Positions 8,801 to 17,170 of a DNA stretch of 64,000 bases are shown piece after piece. Source of the DNA: Henricia sp. BOLD:AAB3569 (lineage: Eukaryota > Echinodermata > Asteroidea > Spinulosida > Echinasteridae). A program made the translations under genes and the position numbers. The notes below the pieces were generated by a model that saw only the letters and a program-made list of their open reading frames with translations, was not told where the DNA came from and searched no databases. The stretch's first letter is position 1; every line of letters starts with the position of its first letter. The stretch covers positions 186,001-250,000 of the forward strand of contig JBBELK010000463.1 of NCBI GenBank assembly GCA_037783545.1. Reading direction: 5' to 3'.

Positions 8801-10748
8801 ACATGAAATCACGCTGCTTTTCGGTCAGTCGATGCAGTGGCCTAGCAATCTCGGCAAATCCTCTAACAAAACGCCGGTAGTAGGAACACAAGCCAAGAAA
8901 ACTCCTCACTTCGGTTGTATTTCTCGGCGTCGGCCATTCTCGTACAGCGTCTATTTTCGTCTGGTCAGTTGCCACTCCTCCACTCGAAACTACATGTCCC
9001 AGAAATGAAACACTCTGCTGAAACAAGTGGCACTTCTTGTGACTCAGCTTCAGTCCTGCTGTCTTTAGTCTGATTAGTACTTCTTCCAACCTCTCTAGTG
9101 CTTCTTGGAACGTTTTACCAAACGAAACGATGTCGTCGAGGTATAACAGACAGGTCTGCCATTGGAGCCCGGATAAAACTCTTTCCATAAGCCTTTCAAA
9201 TGTTGCTGGAGCGTTGCAGAGCCCGAAAGGCATCACCTTAAATTGGTAAAATCCGACTCCAGTGCCGGTCACAAATGCGGTTTTATCTCGGTCTTCCTCC
9301 GCCATCTCAACCTGCCAGTAACCACTTTGTAAATCCAGCGTAGAGAACCACACGGAGCCTGACAACGCATCAAGTGAATCGTCAATTCGCGGCAAAGGAT
9401 ATGAGTCTTTGACCGTTGCCGCATTTAACTTCCGGTAGTCGACACAAAATCGGATTGTGCCGTCTTTCTTCTTCACCAGTACTATTGGCGAAGCCCACGG
9501 GCTACACGACGGTTCGATGATGTCTCTCATCAACATCTTATTCACTTCAGTGTCGGCTTCTTTCTTCTGGTGTATTGGCAGTCTCCTCGCTCGTTGTTTT
9601 ATCGGTCTTGCTCCACCTGTATCAATTCGATGCTGGTAGACGGCTGTTTTCCCTAAGTCGTTTGGGGAGGACGCAAAAACATCCTGATGTCGTATCAAAA
9701 GCGTCAGTAACTTCTCACTTTCTTCAGCATTAAGGTGTGCGCTGCTCTCTCGATAGAGATTCTCCAGATATTCTGGCAAATCATCCCTCGAGAACTTTTC
9801 CTTTCCAAGCGAAACATCTGCCGGGGTTTGTATGACTGCCGTGCGCAACGTCTTTTCTTGGGCGGGCACTACTTCTTCAACTGGCTCACACTCCGCCACG
9901 TGCGTTCCTTTGTATATTTTCACCGGCGCATCACTTATGTTAAAAAGGCGTATCGGAACCTCATTTCGTCTCACGTCTACCAGTATTTTGGCTACCATCA
10001 CGTCATCGTGATGCTTGGCAAACCTCTCAGTCGGTTTTATCACTGCTAGACTTATGTCACCTCCATTCATTACTCGCCCGGGTAGTATCATCTCACTTCT
10101 TGGTGGAATATACACACTCGTTTCTGCAATCACGCGGCAACACGTTGTGGTTCCACTTCCTTCGGTTGCAAAACGGGCCGCGTCATCCCGAAATTTGATT
10201 TCTCCTCTTCGAACATCAAGGTAGCTAGTATATTGTCGCAGAAAATCATACCCCAGGATACCTTCCAGCTCAATGTCTGCTACCCATACTCGGTGGTACA
10301 CCTCCACGACTTCATCTCCGTCAATCGTAATCTTAAAACTCCCGCGTCCAATGAACGCGAGTGATTTCCCATTAGCCACCGTCATCTTAATTTTCTCGTC
10401 AACCAGTGGTGGTCGCAACTCTGGCGGTATCCTGTAGTAAACATCGGGCCTCACTATGGAAATGTTTGCCCCAGTGTCAACGAGAAACGTCACTCTCGTG
10501 TCTTCTAAAAACCCATCTATGTATATTCCCTCAGTACCCGTCAATAATGATTGGGTACCTATTGCCTTGCTGCCATTGGGCCCTGACTCCTCAGCCGAAC
10601 ATTGGCCCGGTTGCTGTCCGACTGTTGCCCGTTTCCCTGTTGAAATCGTCGTTTGTCTGGCCTCGGACAGTTTCTTCTCATATGTCCAGTTTCGTTGCAG
10701 TTCCAACATTCCATCGGAGGACGACTCTCCTGTCGCTGACCCTCCCAT
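5886..10748 (-). CDS. Pol polyprotein: protease, RT, RNase H, integrase
   Basis: An open frame of 1,620 codons; the true N-terminus is probably reached by frameshift at 10631-10637 rather than by the ATG at 10748. Domains with approximate residues: aspartic protease with DTGA at 91-94; reverse transcriptase about 375-600 with FCVDYRKLN and the catalytic YLDD at 536-539; RNase H about 675-800 with D-x-D at 683/685, E726 and the terminal NADGLSRR; a long acidic spacer about 810-1130 containing a 71-residue tandem duplication; integrase about 1180-1480 with an HHCC zinc module (H..H..CDDC) and a D,D,E core (AIDVLGP, HSDQG, MIERANR). The tail has the GPY-like text WEGPYLVTKRL and a basic end. No chromodomain was recognised. 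All catalytic motifs appear intact. Confidence 0.95.
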   Translation of the reverse strand: MGGSATGESSSDGMLELQRNWTYEKKLSEARQTTISTGKRATVGQQPGQCSAEESGPNGSKAIGTQSLLTGTEGIYIDGFLEDTRVTFLVDTGANISIVRPDVYYRIPPELRPPLVDEKIKMTVANGKSLAFIGRGSFKITIDGDEVVEVYHRVWVADIELEGILGYDFLRQYTSYLDVRRGEIKFRDDAARFATEGSGTTTCCRVIAETSVYIPPRSEMILPGRVMNGGDISLAVIKPTERFAKHHDDVMVAKILVDVRRNEVPIRLFNISDAPVKIYKGTHVAECEPVEEVVPAQEKTLRTAVIQTPADVSLGKEKFSRDDLPEYLENLYRESSAHLNAEESEKLLTLLIRHQDVFASSPNDLGKTAVYQHRIDTGGARPIKQRARRLPIHQKKEADTEVNKMLMRDIIEPSCSPWASPIVLVKKKDGTIRFCVDYRKLNAATVKDSYPLPRIDDSLDALSGSVWFSTLDLQSGYWQVEMAEEDRDKTAFVTGTGVGFYQFKVMPFGLCNAPATFERLMERVLSGLQWQTCLLYLDDIVSFGKTFQEALERLEEVLIRLKTAGLKLSHKKCHLFQQSVSFLGHVVSSGGVATDQTKIDAVREWPTPRNTTEVRSFLGLCSYYRRFVRGFAEIARPLHRLTEKQRDFMWTDECEMAFNRLKMALTSTPILAYPTSDGDFVLDTDASNSGLGAVLSQMQGGTEKVIAYFSRTLTKAERRYCVTRKELLAMVTATKHFHHYLYGSKFLIRTDHGALRWLMNFKNPEGQTARWIEVMSTYTFDIQHRPGRQHGNADGLSRRPCDECQQCSSIERNEMRGQTTAEDKGPQEAADEGDDSAAEESTSRRVHCAVVITDGDEEIPDERNGDDVEAEDLKDGKDSTRDKFTDGTRPRSGLSFDNGRNFEDEGGDCPEEMSGDGESDATGDREENEISPEDVFEDGEYDATGNSDEGRKNSEEELKNHVGLEEDSPRCIDRDEGGDCPEEMSGDGESDATGDREENEISPEDVFEDGEYDATGNSDEGRKNSEEELKNHVRLEEDSPRCIAVNLRSRKCNYRQRSKSEENAKDDNSSDELDVSSAEKSDEVLRTRSEENRDWTAEDLRESQMNDPVIGRVIQWKETRERRPEWSEVSPQDKATKSYWSQWDRLEMKNGLLCRSWESVVGDKVTWQLVLPKNFRAEILQRLHSDPTSGHLGLRKTLDRVQRRYYWYQWREDVHRLSKTCDDCAKRKPPHKRRRGPMKQYNVGLPMERIAIDVLGPLPVTKDGNKYILIVGDYFTKWTEAYSIPDQAATTVAEKLAEEFICRFGVPLQLHSDQGRNFESHVFREVCRIMGIEKSRTTPLHPQSDGMIERANRTIESMLSMYVEVNQQDWDRHLPYVMMAYRTSVHETTGCTASEMMLGRDVQLPVDLLTTHPTEDRGQELTQEYAHELRERLETVHEFARDHLKIASDRQKRYYDHKAEGGGFHKGDAVWLYSPQRKKGLSPKLQRPWEGPYLVTKRLSDVTYRIQRSQKSKPKVVHSNRLKPYCGESPPNWLDKHHKESGNNEGNTVERPPEEENLRPLTPTGEDAMEAGENQKHDKKSRGKSQTNDEGRETARLDLRRSGRKSKRPARLRDFEVNID
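7630..8055 (-). repeat. 71-residue in-frame tandem duplication in pol spacer
   Basis: Two units with a 213-bp period (7630-7842 and from 7843) encode near-identical acidic segments containing DEGGDCPEEMSGDGESDATG and SPEDVFEDGEYDATG. Only a few substitutions separate them (for example NHVGL against NHVRL). The period is a multiple of three, so the frame is kept. The unit lies between RNase H and integrase, where a linker tolerates length change. Confidence 0.9.
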
Positions 10749-11824
10749 CTACGTCTTGGCACATCGTACGTCGATTGCCTGTGGGTACTTGTAACATCTC
10801 TACGGTTGCCGTCATCAGTCAACTGTTTGTGCAGACATCTGAAACCGTCCGTCAGTGCTTTCTCAATATTAGCCGCAAACGTCGCCATCTGTCCGGCGTT
10901 GAAACCTTCCGAGTAGTTTCCGTTATTTTCTTTTTCATCTGCGTTAACCATCCTAGCTATCGGTTTTCTTGACCACGCCCTCTGCTTATCGGCCATCTGG
11001 AAAGCCTCCAGTTCTACCGCTACTCGTACAGCTTCTTCAAGATTTGTGGGTCTCGACTGAAACACACGCCATCGTATGTCCGCGTCTCCCAATCCATCAA
11101 TAAAATGTTCTTTGGCTAGGGTCTCTTGCAATTCATAATTCGCAGTGGGGTACGCCAATCTCGTCAATCGCCTTATTGCCTGAGCCAATTCCGGTAATGT
11201 TTCGTCTCGTCTTCTCGGTCTATTTTTTAACTGGACTCGGAATAATTCGGTCTGATTCTCAGGGCCAAACCTCTGACCCAAAGCCGCGGTGAGCGAGCCA
11301 TAGTTCCGTCTTCTCATCTCATCTAAGTCACCTAACACGGACTGCGCAGCTCCACGCAAGCTCGCTGCCAGGTAGATCGCCTTCGCCGACTCTCCCCAGC
11401 CATTCAGCTCTGCCAGGAGTTCGAACTGAACCCTGTAATCAGTCCACGAACTTGTACCATCAAATGTGGCTGGTCTCACCCTTGGCTTCTCTAACTGCGC
11501 AAATGGGCTATAACTCTGTCTCATTGCTCCTCGGTCTTCACAGACATCTCGGGTATTCAAAATAGGGGGAATTTCGGGTTTCTTCAACGCCTCAAGTTTC
11601 CGTCTCAAATTATCGTTTTCCTGTCTCATCTTCACAAGTTCCTCTCGATCCGGCTCCAAATTAATTAACATCGGCGTTGAATTGTCGCCTCCTGCTCTCG
11701 TCGGGGATTCATCCATCACAGATCCGTCATGTTCAGTACTTGTACTCGCAAACTCATCTGGTTCCGCCGCTGCACTTGGAATGGGTCCGATTTGGATCTC
11801 GGGGTCTGGGCTCTCCACCATCAT
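10559..11824 (-). CDS. Gag-like capsid/nucleocapsid polyprotein
   Basis: 421 codons from ATG, starting 133 bases after the primer site region on the - strand. The first ~100 residues are acidic, followed by a predicted coiled stretch (about 58-80, rich in E, L, R, K). The centre carries a retrotransposon-gag-like helical region with the text FDGTSSWTDYRVQFE and W-x(n)-AIYLAASLRG. Near residue 373 is one CCHC zinc knuckle, C-WN-C-NETG-H-MRRN-C, the RNA-binding nucleocapsid signature. A basic tail follows. The ORF overlaps pol by 190 bp in a different frame. A slippery heptamer lies in the overlap. The product should package element RNA in cytoplasmic particles. Confidence 0.9.
   Translation of the reverse strand: MMVESPDPEIQIGPIPSAAAEPDEFASTSTEHDGSVMDESPTRAGGDNSTPMLINLEPDREELVKMRQENDNLRRKLEALKKPEIPPILNTRDVCEDRGAMRQSYSPFAQLEKPRVRPATFDGTSSWTDYRVQFELLAELNGWGESAKAIYLAASLRGAAQSVLGDLDEMRRRNYGSLTAALGQRFGPENQTELFRVQLKNRPRRRDETLPELAQAIRRLTRLAYPTANYELQETLAKEHFIDGLGDADIRWRVFQSRPTNLEEAVRVAVELEAFQMADKQRAWSRKPIARMVNADEKENNGNYSEGFNAGQMATFAANIEKALTDGFRCLHKQLTDDGNRRDVTSTHRQSTYDVPRRRWEGQRQESRPPMECWNCNETGHMRRNCPRPDKRRFQQGNGQQSDSNRANVRLRSQGPMAARQ
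10631..10637 (-). promoter_or_regulatory. -1 ribosomal frameshift site (G GGA AAC)
   Basis: In the gag frame the - strand reads CAG GGA AAC GGG, so the heptamer G_GGA_AAC is in exactly the X_XXY_YYZ register. Pol lies in the -1 frame relative to gag (start offset 1,076, remainder 2). Slippage here would move ribosomes from gag, 72 bases before its stop, into the open pol frame. The same heptamer is known to work in some retroviruses. No downstream pseudoknot was modelled. Confidence 0.75.
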
Positions 11825-11956
11825 TTTCGATCCTCGTCAGTAGCGTACTTTAATCTTCAGAAATCCACCAGTCAGAAATTCTTCAGCGTTCAAGATTACA
11901 TATACTCTAGCTTTTAAGATTTCTTCAATTTTCCGAGATCCCACCAATTTTCCGAG

Positions 11957-11974
11957 ATCCCACCGCTGCCACCA
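11957..11974 (-). promoter_or_regulatory. Primer binding site, tRNA-Leu type
   Basis: The + strand reads ATCCCACCGCTGCCACCA, which is the 3' end of animal tRNA-Leu including CCA. The - strand RNA would therefore pair with that tRNA to prime minus-strand DNA. The site is separated from the LTR by three bases (11975-11977). Assignment to Leu rests on recall of the conserved acceptor/T-arm of tRNA-Leu. Confidence 0.85.
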
Positions 11975-11977
11975 AAA

Positions 11978-13338
11978 TGTAACGGAAACCACCTCAGTAA
12001 TCCCGCTAAAATATGTGACGGGTGTAAGTCACCCAGGGACTCGCTCTATTAAAAGTGCGTGACGATCCCTATAGAGAAAAACCCGTCTGCACCGGTAGAA
12101 GTCGACCAGATATGGACTCTGTGAATTCCCTGCGCCTCAAGTCACCACCAGCGATGTCGATCAGCCAGTCCTGCACCCCAGGTTGTAGTCAGTAACGTCA
12201 AGTGGTAGCGGTCAAGGCCTTTTACGGGGTAGCTCCAGGAGCAGACTAGTCGTCAACAACGCCAGGAAAGACATCTATTTTCAAGAGACTATTGGCCCTA
12301 TATGGTAGCGTCTGTGGCCTCTAAAGTCTTATTTCAATATAACAATACGCGAGAGCAGTGACTTTCTATAATTTATAAGGCAACTTAATAAATAAATGGG
12401 GACACGGAAACAAGTTATACCATGTCAAGGGAGAGGGTTGTTTTATTCATCTGAACTTCAAAACTATTGTTTAATGACCTTGTATTTCTTGTAATAATAG
12501 CTGTGAGTCAGTACAGTGAGCGCCTTCAACACGCGAGCGCCACCTATTGTTCAATGCTCGTAGACATTCAATGGGACATGTAACCAGTCTATGTATTCAA
12601 TGCATGCGCGCAGTTCAATGCATTTACATATGCACTGTGCATTAACGCATAGGGATCGGGCAGCCAGCCACATCACACAGTAGTAGTACACAGTAGTATC
12701 CCCCAGCCGGTAGTAAGTATAGCAAGCCAGTACACGTACGTACACAGCTAGCTCAGCTAGTCATCCCGTCAATCCCAGTACTTGCTTCTTCAGCCAGACA
12801 TCACATCAGGTTACTTCTTCCCACAGGGCCTGTTCTGGAGGCGAACAGAGCCCCGAGCTCTGTTCGTGCTCGCCTTTTATAGATTTTGGCCACCCGAAAA
12901 TTGGACTAAGCGCGCGCGCGCTTTACTACGAAATACGCGGCACGCGCACGCGGTTGAAGTCCCTGACCGCTGACATCACAGCTCTGTATAATAACAAAGT
13001 ACATCATAGACCTGTGTTCAAAATTAAAGTACAGTCGTTAATGGCATTAAACTACATTGCATGGGTAAGTTCAAATTCATATAATCGCACTGCTCAGTCA
13101 AAGTTTCTAGTGAAAAGAAAAGTACTTAAGATGACAACAGTATTTTCTATAAACTCAGTGGCCTTATTCTTACTCAAACGAGGGTTCTACAAACTTGGTA
13201 AATTTAGACAAATACACAGCTTAGATTAAACCTTTATCCTTTCCAATAAATTGTGTCTTTACAGCTTTATACGCTAATTTATGCAGGGGCAGTTTTAGTG
13301 TTTCTAAAAAAAAGGAACTCCAGCCAATTTTTGTCACA
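11978..13338 (-). repeat. Long terminal repeat, 5' (promoter) copy
   Basis: This copy precedes the primer site and gag on the - strand, so its promoter drives the element. Read by eye, it matches 2037-3397 base for base, which implies very few generations since insertion. Confidence 0.95.
12874..12881 (-). promoter_or_regulatory. TATA box in the 5' LTR
   Basis: The - strand reads TATAAAAG, a canonical TATA box. Transcription would be expected to start about 25-30 bp further along the - strand, near 12845, which would set the U3/R border. The same box lies at 2933-2940 in the other LTR. Confidence 0.65.
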
Positions 13339-13615
13339 CTACCATTGGTGACGTCATTACATGGACGGTGGTTACGTAATGTACGTCAAATTACGCAAAT
13401 TTGGAGCTGAGATGTTTTAAAATGCTGTATCTTGAAAACTACAACAGATATTGGTATGATTCCTTCACCACATTTAAGAACTTGATGTTCAACATATTGT
13501 TCAACAATTTGTGCACAAAATTGTGACGTCATGATGTCGTCACAGGTGTCACATTACAAGATTTCAAAGGTTATTATTTCAACAATTCATATCTCAAAAC
13601 GGTGCAAGCTATCAA

Positions 13616-13671
13616 CCCCCAGCTATGGCGGATATGCAGGGAGGAGATATTAGTTACCGGATTAGTGTATA
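13616..13671 (+). repeat. Half copy of the TATGGCGGAT / ACCGGATTGGTGTATA repeat
   Basis: Shares CCCCCAGCTATGGCGGATA, GCAGGGAGGAGAT and ACCGGATTAGTGTATA with 63611-63668 and with the arms of the foldback at 63304-63409. Only one arm is present here. Confidence 0.7.
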
Positions 13672-13672
13672 C

Positions 13673-13793
13673 AGCAGCCGATTTCACGAAACTTTACGCA
13701 ATTGCGCAAGTCCACTTACGCCATAAGTTATTGCGCAAGTAATGGCGTAAGTGCACTTGCGCAATTGCGTACAGTTTCGTGAAATCGGCTGCT
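13673..13793. repeat. Foldback element, 121 bp
   Basis: Left arm AGCAGCCGATTTCACGAAAC.. is matched by the reverse complement ..GTTTCGTGAAATCGGCTGCT. The inner arms repeat GCAATTGCGCAAGT and GGCGTAAGTG. The stem is nearly full length, which indicates a MITE-like hairpin. Confidence 0.75.
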
Positions 13794-13870
13794 GAACTTC
13801 CATTTTTGCCATTCCACAGGTGATACAACGTCTGAAATTCATCACAAAATGTTCATTTAACCCGATCACC

Positions 13871-15103
13871 TGGCGTTTGTAACAACAAACGTCATACCTC
13901 TAGTTACTAATTATTTCTTTGATAAATAAAATGACACTGTAAAATTAGCTGGGAAATTTAGTGGGCTTACGTTCTGACCCTAGGCCTAGCAGACTCTTCT
14001 TTAATGACGTGTAAAGTCATGAATGTATGAAAAGTTTTGTTCAAAGTATTTTTTTTTTAAATTTATGTTGCCTCTCCTAAATATCAATTTAAAAATTTGT
14101 CACAATTTAATGGGTAAAACTCGTACATATTTCACATAAAATTATGAAAATTCAAATCTGGATGATCACTCTGGCTCTAGACACTGTTTGCATAAATTTG
14201 ATATCGAAATGTTTAAACACTAAATCTTGAAAGGGAAAAGTTGTGAAAAATTTATTTTACTGCAGTCTTAAAATAATATACTAGGCCCAGTCAAAATTAG
14301 CTAGTACAGATCGCCTAATAATTTCAGTATTTTTTCCCTAAATGCTGGAAATTAAACAATACGTTAATGTTGAGTGTAACATTACATCATGGAGGTACCT
14401 CCATGATTACGTAGTTTATTTAGAAATATGAAAAAGACTGCTCGCGCATATCCAGGGATACGTGATCATTTATAAATTCTCCATACTTTCATTTATGGAA
14501 ACTGAATATTCATGAGTGGTATGATGCCCGCTCTGCATTGTTAGTTAATACGCGGCGAAAAGTATGGAACCTGTACTTCTTTCGCGGGAGTACATGTACT
14601 GTATGCATTATCTATCGTGCACCGTTCGTGTGTACGATTGTACGTACGTACGTACGCGTCGCTGTGATGACATGATGGGGGCGATCGCGCGATACTCGAT
14701 CGAGCTCACACAAGCAAAAGCTGCCGGGCCGGTTGCACAAGCGGATCGTGCGCTTCAATCACTACGGTACCTGACTTCCCAGGACCGAATTCTACCAAAA
14801 TTGTATCTTCGAAGAGCATGTATTGATCATGATGACGTGGGATTTATGACCATTATTCGTGGCCAGCATTTTGTGATCAGCAGAAAGTCAGCTTTGGTTC
14901 GGGTGTGTATTTTAATTTGTATGTGCCCGCCGGTTTTCATTTCACCTTCACTCACATACTAGGTCCTTTTTCACAAAAGTTAAAAACATTCTTAAGTGGA
15001 TTTAGGAACAATAAAATATAATTTTTCCTATCTTTAAAAACACGAGTCAAGAATGTTTATTTAGGAATATTTCTAAGTAAGCGGGCTTTATGAAATAGGA
15101 CAT
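13871..15103. other. Upstream flank or 5' intron; CpG-rich patch
   Basis: Mostly AT-rich and featureless, apart from the footprint at 14381-14412 and a patch at about 14530-14800. That patch has many CG dinucleotides, (TACG) repeats and the palindromes CGATCGCGCG and CGATCGAGCTC. The patch could be a promoter or noncoding first exon for the cadherin gene 2.4 kb downstream, but I see no decisive signal. The open frame at 14564-14962 has no recognisable domain. Confidence 0.3.
14381..14412. mobile_element. Candidate P-type excision footprint 1
   Basis: ATTACAT, then CATGGAGGTACCTCCATG (18 bp, 14388-14405), then ATTACGT. The centre is two head-to-head 8-nt tips of the P-like terminal repeat seen at 56438 and 60430. 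The flanking 7-mers match 6 of 7 and fit a target-site duplication. Confidence 0.6.
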
Positions 15104-15128
15104 GTTAAGCCATGGAGGAAGGTTAAGC
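15104..15128. mobile_element. Candidate P-type excision footprint 2
   Basis: GTTAAGC, then CATGGAGGAAG (15111-15121), then GTTAAGC. The centre is the first 11 bases of the P-like terminal repeat; the flanks are a perfect 7-bp direct duplication. Confidence 0.65.
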
Positions 15129-15861
15129 CGTGCATTCGTTTTGTAATTACTAGCAATGCCTATTTTAGTATTTACACCTGTGTTGATTAACAGGATTATC
15201 ATGATTAGGCTAATGAAACTCAATTTTATGTTTCCCGTAACATTTTTGTCAAGCCCAAATGAGGCAACTATTTCATTATTCATTATTTTGTAGCATTTCA
15301 TTGTTTGCAACAAACGGCTATTTGAACAAAACTTAGCGCGCTCTATACCCTCTGTACTAGTGATAGTGTGTTAAAAGTAAAACACAACCCTGATCAACTT
15401 ATACACAAATTTGTATTTATTAAAATATCTTTCACCATTTCCCAGGTATTTATGACAAATTTATTTAAGGATCAAGATATATTTAAATAACAAAACACAT
15501 TTCTATCGGTCCACACATTTCAAATAGGAATTGCACCCAGTTTTGTGAAGATCCAACATAGGCGGATATTGGTACGGATACAACCATAGAGCATGGAGGT
15601 AGGAAAACCCCTTCCTGTATCTTCACTGACACGAACATTTTATTTGTCTCACATCATACAACCTTCTCCAAAACACAACAGAAAACGATGCGATTCAACG
15701 CGTCAACAGTGCCTAAAAAGCTAGCCGCAGTCAACTTAAGTGTCCAAGTACGTACTACGTACGCTGGCTCATATTTGTAACGCGGGCGGGTTACGGGAAA
15801 CATAAAATCAAGTTTCATTAGCCTTATGGGATCTAAATATACCACTCTCGCAGTTTCTCGA
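15129..15861. other. No feature seen
   Basis: AT-rich single-copy-looking DNA. A partial word CATGGAGGTAGG at 15592 resembles the P-type tip but has no flanking duplication. Confidence 0.4.
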
Positions 15862-16013
15862 TTAAGGGCAGAGGCTCGTCAATGTGCACGTGAGGCCAAA
15901 TTCGTGCCACGAAATATGCAGCTCCGATCCATAGCAAAGCCAAAGGCATGGAGCTGCGTATTTTGTGGCACGAATTTGGCCTTACGTGTGCATTGACGAG
16001 CCTCTGCCTTTAA
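15862..16013. mobile_element. TTAA-flanked MITE, family A, copy 1
   Basis: A 144-bp hairpin between TTAA (15862) and TTAA (16010). Arms share GGCAGAGGCTCGTCAATG, AATTCGTGCCACGAAATA and GCAGCTCC. Five more copies occur in the window. Confidence 0.85.
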
Positions 16014-16406
16014 GTTCTGACTTAACCTGTTTCCAGTGAACTGATATTTTCAGGGGAAAGATTCTGTTTACTGGTCGCCACTTAATCTCCTTAGTTATAA
16101 TAATGACCTAATATCTACCAAAACGTCTTAATTGTTTGAAAGGAAGTTATTTTAGAAGTGAAGAATATTCAACAATTTTCTTGAAAATACTTACTTTTCC
16201 TGCCCTGTTTCATAAACTTAACACACAGCGACTCTGCCGCAACTAGTGAACGGAATTGATACCTTTCCGGTTTTATGAAGTATTAATTATAATACAGTGC
16301 ATTAATGTGGCTAAAATTTCACACAAGGCATGCAAGGCAGTTTATCAACATTATTCTTTAGTTTTTAAAAGTTTTCCAATCATGTACTGTACATGTAAAC
16401 TATATA
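16014..16406. other. No feature seen
   Basis: AT-rich, no repeat or ORF that I can support. Confidence 0.4.
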
Positions 16407-16502
16407 ATATTGGATGTCTTTTCGGGTGATATGAGAATATACTGCACGAGTCATGATACGAATGCAATATATTCTCATATCACCCGAAAAGACATCCAAT
16501 AT
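16407..16502. repeat. Foldback element, 96 bp
   Basis: Arms of about 38 bp: ATATTGGATGTCTTTTCGGG.. against the reverse complement ..CCCGAAAAGACATCCAATAT, with a loop of about 17 bases. Essentially perfect arms suggest a young or self-copied hairpin. Confidence 0.8.
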
Positions 16503-16978
16503 AAATATAAAATGAAGCTTTGTTTTGAAAAATTTCCGCGGGATTTTTGTCTGTTTGGTGTTGAAAACTTCAGTTTACAACTGCATGTGCTTTTGTTATT
16601 ATTGTTGTACATTATTTTTTGTTACTGTACTCTTGCGCGCGTAGCACACACGCGCAATCTAATCACTCGATGCACGCGTACGGTACGCGTACGTGCTTGG
16701 GTGCACCCAATCAGATTGGGGCTCTGTGCTGCACAGTACCAGAAACGCACGGTATCCGCAAAAGCTTCATTTTATATAATAATCTGTCCTAACTGTTACA
16801 CTCAATAGCTGTATGAAATTATGATATCCTTTCCTGTGCAAATCACACAATTTTCTTATTTAACCAACATAAACACTCTGATACACGAAAGCCATAGACT
16901 TTGTGCGCAAGCTCTCAAGTGGTATTAACGAGAGTCTCCATTTATATTGAACCATAATTTTTTCTTTTGTTTGTAAAG
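16503..16978. other. Intergenic or intron sequence before the cadherin exon
   Basis: Contains a second inverted pair, TATAAAATGAAGCTTTG (about 16506) and AAAAGCTTCATTTTATA (about 16760), enclosing CG-rich text. It ends in a pyrimidine-rich run TTTTTTCTTTTGTTTGTAAAG, a plausible splice acceptor at 16977-16978. Confidence 0.4.
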
Positions 16979-17170
16979 GATGGCATGTTTGGTTTCATCT
17001 TTGCTTGAAGGAGCACATCTTGGCCAGATTCGATGAGTTAGAGATCCCAGAGATGTTGACTGATCCTCAGAATGATACATGTACTGCATCCCATCAGCTG
17101 ACAGGATAATACACTGCAGAGCTTGAAGGAATTAAAGCAACTTGGCTGACAGCATTTGTATTTCTTGAAG
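16979..17170 (+). other. Candidate 5' UTR of the cadherin exon
   Basis: The stretch between the candidate acceptor AG (16977-16978) and the first ATG. An in-frame TGA at 17147-17149 stops any N-terminal extension, so translation must begin inside this exon. Confidence 0.45.

Larger units (their letters stand above)
2037..13338 (-). mobile_element. Complete Ty3/gypsy-type LTR retrotransposon
   Basis: An 11.3-kb element transcribed on the - strand. Order 5' to 3' on that strand: LTR (13338-11978), tRNA-Leu-type primer site, gag, pol (protease, reverse transcriptase, RNase H, integrase), a zinc-finger ORF, a noncoding stretch, a purine tract, then LTR (3397-2037). The PR-RT-RH-IN order is that of Ty3/gypsy. 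The two LTRs show no difference by eye, and gag, pol and the third ORF are all open, so the insertion appears recent and may be competent. The left flank ends ATAC and the right flank begins CTAC, a 4-bp duplication with one mismatch. Joining the flanks gives GACTATACCATTGG, exactly the text of the neighbouring repeat copy at 1701-1714, so that text is the empty site. Confidence 0.95.
13339..13870. repeat. Right part of the interrupted TGACGTCA array
   Basis: Resumes with CCATTGGTGACGTCATTAC. TGACGTCA occurs at 13349 and 13524, and text shared with 1430-2036 follows (AAAGGTTATTATTTC, CATATCTCAA). AAAACGGTGCAAGCTATCAAC near 13597 mirrors AAAACGGTTCAAGCTATCAAC near 627. It ends with CCCGATCACC at 13861, the mirror of 514-523. 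Confidence 0.65.

Noticed and set aside
14564-14962. 132-codon open frame upstream of the cadherin exon
   Set aside because: No recognisable domain; composition driven by palindromic CG-rich text. Could be part of a noncoding exon but not supported as coding.
15592-15620. CATGGAGGTAGG as a fifth P-type footprint
   Set aside because: Tip resemblance only; no 7-bp flanking duplication and no opposing tip.
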